Below, one piece after another: positions 58,146-64,000 of a stretch of 64,000 nucleotides of DNA. The stretch is from Neobacillus vireti (GTDB lineage Bacteria; Bacillota; Bacilli; Bacillales; Cytobacillaceae). The DNA lies in the NCBI RefSeq assembly GCF_001026695.1, contig NZ_LDNB01000010.1, positions 226,884-290,883 on the forward strand. Reading direction: 5' to 3'. Position 1 is the stretch's first letter. Each line of letters starts with the position of its first letter. The notes under the pieces were generated by a model. It saw only the letters and a list, made by a program, of their open reading frames with translations. It was not told the DNA's origin and made no database searches. A program made the position numbers and the translations under genes.

Positions 58146-58691
58146 ATGTTTGAAACTTTACTCCAATTTTTCGACCTTAATACAGTCATTTGGTTGTTCC
58201 CAATCATATTTATTTTCCATGACTTAGAAGAGATCATAACAATTGAATCTTCCATGAGTACATACAAATATAGTTCTCAAAAACCTCCCTTCGTCGAACT
58301 AACATTAAAAATGAGGGAAAAACTAGGTTCGACTGCTGCCCAACTTTCTGTTTCGGCTACATGGATTTTGCTAATTATCTCATTCACCACATTGATGACT
58401 GCCCATTTCTCCTTGAACGGAAGGGGCTTTCTCTTATATACAGCAATTCTCAATTTATTTATTCTGCAGGCGAGCATGCATATTGTTCAGTCTATTTTTT
58501 TTAAAGGCTATACACCAGGTATCATAACGGCGCTGTTCCTCCTCATCCCTTACTGTCTTATTGCCTATTACAGTTTGTTCGAGCGCGGCCTGATAGACTT
58601 GCATTTCATTTTCGCAAGTATTCCCGTCAGCCTATTAATGATCCCGATTTTTCTTGTTGGCAATCTCTTAGGCCGTTATTTTATTCACTAA
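58146..58691 (+). CDS. HXXEE-domain membrane protein
   Basis: A 181-residue membrane protein with five or so hydrophobic segments. IFIFHDLEEIITIE contains the His-x-x-Glu-Glu motif, which with a second conserved His (SMHIVQSIFFKGYTPGI) defines the HXXEE family of suspected membrane enzymes. ATG 58146 follows GCAGGAGG with 6 nt spacing. It is monocistronic. No substrate is known for the family. Confidence 0.85.
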   Translation: MFETLLQFFDLNTVIWLFPIIFIFHDLEEIITIESSMSTYKYSSQKPPFVELTLKMREKLGSTAAQLSVSATWILLIISFTTLMTAHFSLNGRGFLLYTAILNLFILQASMHIVQSIFFKGYTPGIITALFLLIPYCLIAYYSLFERGLIDLHFIFASIPVSLLMIPIFLVGNLLGRYFIH

Positions 58692-58810
58692 TTGGCCCTT
58701 ACTCTTTTATTTACTTGGTGACCATTTCATTCTCGAATAAAATGGCTACTTTTCCTCATTTAACCGAAAGTTGATCCATAATAAAAAGGTAGTTGCTGGA
58801 GGCGAGTAAA

Positions 58811-59716
58811 TTGCATGTTGTCTTAACGGGAGGAACCGGGTTTCTGGGTCAAGCCTTAACACACCTGTTGACTCAAAAAGGCCATCGGGTAACCATATTA
58901 ACACGACATCTTCCTGATCATAATAGAACAGATGAGTTCGTTAATTATGTTGAGTGGCTTTCTAAAGATAATCAGCCTGAAAACGAACTTGAGGATGTGG
59001 ATGCAATGGTCAATTTAGCCGGGGAATCAATCAATAGCGGGCGATGGACCAAAAGTAAAAAGGAGGCTATTTTAAATAGCCGACTCACAGCCACAAAAGA
59101 GGTAATTCGAATTCTAAGACATCTTAATCCCAAGCCAAAAGTTCTTGTTAACGCCTCGGGTTTAAGTTACTACGGGATGTCACACTTTAAGACGTTTAAT
59201 GAAACCTCACAAAGTGATGCAAATGATTTTTTAGCAAAAGTTGTAAAGCTGTGGGAGAATGAAGGGGCTACGGCCAAAGAATTTGGCATTCGAACGGTCT
59301 TTGCACGCTTCGGTATAATTCTTGGTCAAAAGGGTGCCTTACCGCTAATGGTGCTACCGTATAAATTGGGTATTGGGGGGACAATCGGCAATGGAATGCA
59401 ATGGATTTCCTGGGTTCACATTCAAGATGTGGTTGAGTTGCTTTACTTCGCCATAATTAAACCCGAAATAGATGGACCGTTGAATGTGACCTCGCCTAAT
59501 CCAATTCGCATGTCATCATTCGGAAGGTCAATTTCAGACGTCCTTCACCGCCCACATTGGCTCCGTGTGCCTGAGGTTTTTTTAAAAGTGGCACTTGGTG
59601 AAATGAGTCAGGTTGTATTAAAAGGGCAGCGAGTACTTCCTCAAAAAGCACTTTACCACAATTACTCCTTTCATTTTACAGATGTAAAAAGTGCTCTTTC
59701 TGATATTCTAGGTTAA
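58811..59716 (+). CDS. TIGR01777-family NAD-dependent epimerase (YfhF/SulA-like)
   Basis: A 301-residue short-chain dehydrogenase-like protein. VVLTGGTGFLGQAL is the nucleotide-binding loop; MVNLAGESINSGRWTKSKK, with the NLAG motif and the GRWT signature, and ASGLSYYG are typical of TIGR01777 epimerases. TTG 58811 lies 8 nt after GGAGG; the longer frame from 58793 includes that site. It lacks a known substrate; B. subtilis YfhF is a homologue. Confidence 0.88.
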   Translation: MHVVLTGGTGFLGQALTHLLTQKGHRVTILTRHLPDHNRTDEFVNYVEWLSKDNQPENELEDVDAMVNLAGESINSGRWTKSKKEAILNSRLTATKEVIRILRHLNPKPKVLVNASGLSYYGMSHFKTFNETSQSDANDFLAKVVKLWENEGATAKEFGIRTVFARFGIILGQKGALPLMVLPYKLGIGGTIGNGMQWISWVHIQDVVELLYFAIIKPEIDGPLNVTSPNPIRMSSFGRSISDVLHRPHWLRVPEVFLKVALGEMSQVVLKGQRVLPQKALYHNYSFHFTDVKSALSDILG

Positions 59717-60034
59717 CGTTGCTTCTAAATTCTTCATCTTCAGGAGAATAAAAAACTTCATTTGTTTAACAACTCATTAGAGGAATTTTTTCTTAAAGAA
59801 ACAAATTCTTTTATGCCATGTACTTTCCAGTTGCTCAAGTTCTATCACCGTATCCTGAAGTAAAAGTACTCTGCCTTCATCAAGCTTCCTAAAAACACTT
59901 TTTCAGCAATACTAATCTTCTTTCAAAGATTTGGACACTTCCCAAGAATTTTAGCTAAAACATTAACGTAGGTCTACTTAAGGGGTTTCGCTTAATTCCC
60001 AGCCAAAACAACTACCAGTTTGTTTGCCTAAAAA
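59717..60034. other. Gene-free stretch
   Basis: About 318 bp between the convergent epimerase and isochorismatase-like genes. No ORF with a ribosome site, repeat or clean terminator was seen. Confidence 0.6.
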
Positions 60035-60592
60035 TTACCGGTATTGATTGTGAACAGGTTTAAACAACTCTTCATTTGCATTTCTAACTATTGAAAAATT
60101 GTCCACATTATAATGACCATGAAGGGTTTTATTATGATGAAGAATGATTTGCTCTGCAGATAAGATTTCTGAATCCGACGTAGAATGGCCATCTCCAACC
60201 AACGTTACATCATAGTGATTAACGGTTGCTGTTCTAACTGCCGTATCAATACAATGTTCCGTCTTGCAGCCCATAATAACAAGATGTTCGATTGTTTGAT
60301 CATGTAAATATTCATTTAATGGTGTTCCATAAAATGAATTTGTAGCAGCTTTATCAAATATGACAGCAGTGGAGGGCACATTAATATCCTTATGTATCTG
60401 AAATCCGGGCCCCTCCCCATTCGAAACATCTAAATCTCTTATAAAAACAATCTGCACTTTCTCATTTATTGCTCTTTCAATTACAATATTAATATTTTGA
60501 ATCAGTTTCTCTTTCTCAAATACCCCTTGTTCTTCACTATTACCTTCGACTAAACCCTGTTGAACATCAATAATCAGTAATGCCTGTTTCAT
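60035..60592 (-). CDS. Isochorismatase-family cysteine hydrolase
   Basis: A 185-residue protein with the family's catalytic triad: Asp in LLIIDVQQGLVEG, Lys in IFDKAATNSFYG and Cys in MGCKTEHCIDTAVRTA. The cis-peptide region precedes the Cys. Members hydrolyse isochorismate, nicotinamide or carbamoyl compounds; this single-domain form resembles the YecD/nicotinamidase-like group of unknown substrate. AGGGGAGAT lies before ATG 60592. Monocistronic. Confidence 0.88.
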   Translation of the reverse strand: MKQALLIIDVQQGLVEGNSEEQGVFEKEKLIQNINIVIERAINEKVQIVFIRDLDVSNGEGPGFQIHKDINVPSTAVIFDKAATNSFYGTPLNEYLHDQTIEHLVIMGCKTEHCIDTAVRTATVNHYDVTLVGDGHSTSDSEILSAEQIILHHNKTLHGHYNVDNFSIVRNANEELFKPVHNQYR

Positions 60593-60879
60593 TTTATCTC
60601 CCCTTAGCTAAAGCTGTAAGTAAGTTGCCACTTTTAAGTACAAACAATATAAATTATATTCGTGACTCGATTTACAAATACCTTCTTACATTATTATTGA
60701 TTTTGCATGGCCCCCTACCCATTTGAACATCTTTACGAAAAAAAATAGCCCCTTAAGGGTCTTATCCATAAAATAGATACTGCTACTTATTAATCATCTT
60801 CAGAAATATATTATCAACTTGATTTTTGCTATAATGGCCAATATGCAGCTTAAATGTTTATTAAATAGGGGAGTCGAAG

Positions 60880-61476
60880 ATGGAAAATAACGTTTTTGAA
60901 CAGCTCGCAAAAAGATATGATACAGAGGATAGAATTAAATTAGCGAAAGTAATAGCTAAGGAAGTAAGACTAGAGTTACGAAATAGTAAATCAAAATCTT
61001 TAATTGACTATGGGAGTGGTACCGGTCTAATTAGTTTAGAATTAACAGACTTAGTAGATTCCATTTTGTTGGTAGACTCATCCAAACAAATGTTGGAGGT
61101 TGCGAAAGTTAAAATTTCTCAGCAAGGAATTACCAACGCAAAAGTACTTTATTCAGATTTTACTCAAGAAACTCCTGAACTTAAGGCAGACGTCGTTTTA
61201 CTGTCATTAGTCCTTCTTCATATTCCGGATACTAAAAAAATTTTACAAGAATTGTTCAACATTTTAACTCATGGTGGCAAGCTATTAATTATTGATTTTG
61301 ATAAAAACGAAAAAATAAATCATCCGAAAGTTCATAACGGTTTTTCACATGAAGAACTGAAAAAAAGATTAACCGAAATTGGATTTACATCAATCGAAAT
61401 TAAGACATTCTATCATGGTAATCGTATTTTCATGAATCAAGATGCCTCCATGTTTATTTCCAGTAGTATTAAGTGA
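60880..61476 (+). CDS. Class I SAM-dependent methyltransferase
   Basis: A 198-residue methyltransferase: SLIDYGSGTGLISLEL (motif I, SAM), ILLVDSSKQMLEVAK (motif II with the ribose-binding Asp), YSDFTQETP, then VVLLSLVLLHIPDTKKIL and GGKLLIIDFDK. RBS AGGGGAG precedes ATG 60880. It is alone; the substrate (small molecule type) is unknown. About 230 bp without a gene follow, including a gtggtgccagaccccc element like those near 46690 and 49765. Confidence 0.87.
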   Translation: MENNVFEQLAKRYDTEDRIKLAKVIAKEVRLELRNSKSKSLIDYGSGTGLISLELTDLVDSILLVDSSKQMLEVAKVKISQQGITNAKVLYSDFTQETPELKADVVLLSLVLLHIPDTKKILQELFNILTHGGKLLIIDFDKNEKINHPKVHNGFSHEELKKRLTEIGFTSIEIKTFYHGNRIFMNQDASMFISSSIK

Positions 61477-61709
61477 GTCTTGTTTTTTGTTTCTTAGTTC
61501 ACACAATCTCAAAAAAGAACCATTCCGAAAAGTGGTGCCAGACCCCCGGCGTGTTAAAGCCTTAACGGATCGGGCGCAGGCACCACTAGCCTAGGTGCGG
61601 AAACGGATAACAGCTCGGAAAGGTACGACATTCCACCTAATGATTCGAGTTCTGATTACAGCCATTAGAATGTACTACTTCTTCAATGTTTTTTACAAGT
61701 GGAGTAATA

Positions 61710-62372
61710 TCAGGGCGAAAACAGTTTCCAATTCCCTTCGGATACAACTTCGACCTCTCCATCGATCACTTTGATGGCGGTTTGATCATCAATTACATAC
61801 GCCTGCCCCTGCATCCCGGCGGCCCATTTCTCTGCAGCAGCCATCGTGTTATACGGCAGCATCCCCAGGTGCGGAAACATTGCAAAATCGACCAGGCCCA
61901 GCGTTTCATCACCACCGTTGGGTGGAGTCCAGCCAACGAAGAGTTCCCCGATGTTAGGTGCCATCACCATGCTCCCAGCACTCATTCCCACATAGACTGC
62001 GTGCAGCGACGGCAAGAGGTCTAACAGCCCGGATTGCCGCATCCAGTGGCACAGGTAGAGGGCGTCGCCGCCCGACACCAGCAGGACGTCCGTCTCCCGG
62101 ACCAGCGGCACCCAGCGGTCTTCGCCGATGCTTGGCAGCGCTGTGAGCTCCAGCACCCCGACGGACTTCCAACCCAGGTTGACCATGCGATTATCTTCTT
62201 TCCCGCTGATGAACTCCCAGGTTTTGACGCCGGGGCCGACCCAGGGGTGTCCGTACATCGCGGTGGGGATGCACAGGGCGTTGGAGTCGGCGATCGGCTT
62301 GCCCAGCATGTCAACCAATGCGTCATGTATACTTTTATTATTGACCCCTGCAGATGTGAGCAGAAATTTCAT
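61710..62372 (-). CDS. Peptidase S51-like (peptidase E family) protein, GC-rich
   Basis: A 220-residue protein of the S51 family: VLLVSGGDALYLCHWM, then the nucleophile elbow YVGMSAGSMVMAP (Ser), and a His in FAMFPHLG. Peptidase E cleaves Asp-X dipeptides; relatives are cyanophycinases and probable amidases. ATG 62372 follows GGGGAGG with 9 nt spacing. The coding part from about 61900 to 62320 is visibly GC-rich (near 60% by eye, against an AT-rich genome) and uses G/C-ending codons (CTG, GCC, GTG), so long antisense frames appear in it. This is a strong sign of acquisition from a high-GC donor. It stands alone. Confidence 0.85.
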   Translation of the reverse strand: MKFLLTSAGVNNKSIHDALVDMLGKPIADSNALCIPTAMYGHPWVGPGVKTWEFISGKEDNRMVNLGWKSVGVLELTALPSIGEDRWVPLVRETDVLLVSGGDALYLCHWMRQSGLLDLLPSLHAVYVGMSAGSMVMAPNIGELFVGWTPPNGGDETLGLVDFAMFPHLGMLPYNTMAAAEKWAAGMQGQAYVIDDQTAIKVIDGEVEVVSEGNWKLFSP

Positions 62373-62676
62373 AATTTTCAACCTCCCCAATATTAAACAA
62401 TGTTTGATGAATAATGAAAGATGATTGATAATCTTTCACCTCTACCCGAATCAAAATATTTTTAAATTTACCCTCTAAAAATTTTAGATGTTTTTATTTA
62501 AAATTCTACACTTTCAATCAAAAATCCTTTTAACCTCCCCGTTACTTTAAGTACACAATTTCACAATACCCTTTAAATTTAGCTTAATTATCTAATTTTC
62601 CTTAAAGGAGTTGCTCCACAATCTTGGCTAATTACTGAAGACTGATCTTATTGAAAATCAATCAATTTTGTATTAA

Positions 62677-63672
62677 TCACTCTTCGCCTGCCGTAAGATC
62701 AAGTACAAATCCACCTGGAATCGCTCTTCCGGCAGGAATCGGTCCGGTTGATTGCCTTTGCTTTGGTGCTGAATTTTGATTCTTATAATAGGTATCAATT
62801 TCTTCTAAGGTCAGTAAGGAGTCATTTTCCCAGTTTTTCAGAATCCCAACCACATAACTCAGCCTTCGCTTGTTATTAGCGCAAGCAATATTCATCGCTT
62901 TTAATATGACACCTTTCGGCTGTAAACAGAGAGAATCATCTAACCAAGATAACAGCTGCTGTTTCGCATTCACGTTCGAAAATCCAAATCCATTGTTGTC
63001 CCAAAACTCCACGATTTCTTTTACATCTACTGTTTTTTGATGATTGACTGTATCTGAATTGTTCTCTATTTTTGGATTAAAAGCTTCTTGTTGTTTTTCT
63101 TTTTTATTTTTATTTTTATTTTCTTCTTCTTTTTGTCCCCCTTTCGTATCACGATACGTCAACGTATCGTCATGCTCTCCACATTCTGGTTCTAGATATG
63201 TATTTTTTTCTTCTTGGCCTCTCAGTTCCTTGCCGTAAATCATTTCTTCTTGTTCACAAAAGGATTCATAGAGGCTGCGAAATTCCTGTTTTTGAATCGC
63301 TTTCGCTACATATGTAATCAGTGAGGTATCCTCGACATCTTTTAACTCAGAATAAATACAGTCCATTACCGGTTTCCCGCCCTTATTCAGGTTATCTTTC
63401 TCCCAGTTTTTAATCGCGAGTTCTCTCGTTTCAGGATTGTAACGAATCAGCTTGTGGTGCTCGATAAATCGTTCCATTAATGAATGAACACTTTCAATCG
63501 AATAGCCTAAATCGAAAGCCATTTGTTTTTTCGTAATTTTATAGATTCCCGTTTGAGTCGTATGTGGATTGGTAAGAAGATAAAGATAGAAAAATTTGTC
63601 CTCTGGGGTCATCTCCTCTAAAACAATTGGATTCTTCCAAAAATCAGTACGTACCATTCTAAACTTTGCCAT
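62677..63672 (-). CDS. DnaD-domain replication protein (phage replisome-organiser type)
   Basis: A 331-residue protein. Residues 1-110 are a winged-helix domain (KFFYLYLLTNPHTTQTGIYKI, FDLGYSIESVHSLMERFIEH) as in phage replication initiators and DnaD. A low-complexity Lys/Glu/Asn linker (KEEENKNKNKKEKQQE) follows, and the region around VKEIVEFWDNNGFGFSNVNA to YVVGILKNWENDSLLT, carrying the YxxxILKNW signature, is the DnaD/DnaB_2 domain. Such proteins load helicase at phage or plasmid origins. ATG 63672 is favoured; TTG 63678 is an alternative. No other phage gene lies in the window to the left. Confidence 0.82.
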   Translation of the reverse strand: MAKFRMVRTDFWKNPIVLEEMTPEDKFFYLYLLTNPHTTQTGIYKITKKQMAFDLGYSIESVHSLMERFIEHHKLIRYNPETRELAIKNWEKDNLNKGGKPVMDCIYSELKDVEDTSLITYVAKAIQKQEFRSLYESFCEQEEMIYGKELRGQEEKNTYLEPECGEHDDTLTYRDTKGGQKEEENKNKNKKEKQQEAFNPKIENNSDTVNHQKTVDVKEIVEFWDNNGFGFSNVNAKQQLLSWLDDSLCLQPKGVILKAMNIACANNKRRLSYVVGILKNWENDSLLTLEEIDTYYKNQNSAPKQRQSTGPIPAGRAIPGGFVLDLTAGEE

Positions 63673-63868
63673 CTTCAACCACTGCCTTTCTACTAAAAAA
63701 TTTCTTCATATATGATTTATCGTTTTATGAAGAAAATGGTCATATGTTTTTCAATAGAATATGAATATTATATGACGCCTCTCAGTACTTCTACGATATC
63801 GGGATAGGCGGAGTAAAGCGAATCTCCATTTTTCATTTTTTGAGGGCATTTTTAGAGTGAAACGTCAA

Positions 63869-63907
63869 AAAAACACCTTCAAATTAGATTTTTGAAGGCG
63901 TTTTTGT
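63869..63907. terminator. Bidirectional terminator near the right edge
   Basis: AAAAACaCCTTCAAA and TTTGAAGGcGTTTTT pair with one mismatch around a short AT loop. It separates the DnaD-type gene's upstream region from whatever lies to the right. Bases 63908-64000 show no gene. Confidence 0.65.
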
Positions 63908-64000
63908 AATTTTGGTGATTTTATAGGTCTTTTTGTGTGAAGGCGTTGATCTTTCTTAAGATAGATAAGAAGAACTGTCCCCTGTTTCTTCTATTCTCCT

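Noticed and set aside
61954..62424. Several overlapping 60-120 codon frames on both strands
   Set aside because: They are by-products of the high GC content of the peptidase E gene; none has family motifs or a proper ribosome site.

Overview
The window is chromosomal DNA from a low-GC, endospore-forming member of the Bacillaceae (Bacillus/Neobacillus type). Pointers are the AGGAGG-type ribosome binding sites, frequent TTG/GTG starts, a sporulenol synthase (SqhC) homologue, a guanine riboswitch on xpt-pbuX, a SAM riboswitch on a yxjG/yxjH-type gene, a YodB/CatR-catDE cluster, SigB-type promoters and repeat families of the kind seen in Bacillus genomes. No rRNA, tRNA, CRISPR array or insertion sequence was recognised.

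Layout. 1-9.1 kb: phosphorus scavenging, with a PhoX/DUF839 phosphatase carrying cell-wall-binding repeats (cut by the left edge, PhoP box upstream), an alkaline phosphatase and a CpdB-like 2',3'-cyclic phosphodiesterase/3'-nucleotidase, interleaved with an MFS transporter, a small-molecule kinase and a HAD hydrolase. 9.1-24.9 kb: a histidine-utilisation island with two minus-strand operons, hutU / LysP-like permease / hutI / M20 hydrolase / hutH and a complete branched-chain-type ABC importer (livKHMGF-like), plus a divergent sigma-54 activator (PAS, AAA+, Fis HTH). Both operons start with near-perfect -24/-12 promoters (TGGCAC-N5-TTGCA and TGGCAT-N5-TTGCA), and each has two 17-bp palindromic sites (TGCAGA-N5-TCTGCA type) about 80 bp apart upstream. 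A consensus cre box lies upstream of hutU. This makes the importer, the permease and the catabolic enzymes one sigma-54 regulon. No hutG is present; an M20 amidohydrolase with an altered metal-ligand residue sits in its place, and the urocanase is a divergent type.

25-34.7 kb: YggT; a quinone/catechol-defence cluster (YodB-like HxlR repressor, catD, catE, two paralogous LLM flavin monooxygenases, FMN reductase); two genes with SigB-type promoters (YflT-like stress protein, PfpI/DJ-1 protein); a metallophosphatase with an SH3-like tail; and a three-gene ECF sigma operon. 34.9-46.6 kb: small accessory enzymes, an RNase J paralogue, cysK next to an ssu-like sulfonate ABC importer, and a MerR-methyltransferase fusion beside an MFS exporter. 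46.8-52.2 kb: guanine riboswitch-xpt-pbuX, tandem repeats, a PhoP-box promoter driving a short transcript with an 18-19 codon ORF, and SAM riboswitch-yxjG-like. 52.2-64 kb: mixed single genes (Eis-like acetyltransferase, sqhC, HXXEE protein, epimerase, isochorismatase-like hydrolase, methyltransferase, a markedly GC-rich peptidase E likely acquired by transfer, and a DnaD-type replication protein).

The most interesting result is the sigma-54 histidine regulon with its inferred activator sites, followed by the unexplained Pho-box transcript near 50.3 kb. Starts were moved from the longest frame wherever a Shine-Dalgarno sequence clearly chose an internal codon. All function calls rest on motif recognition without database searches.
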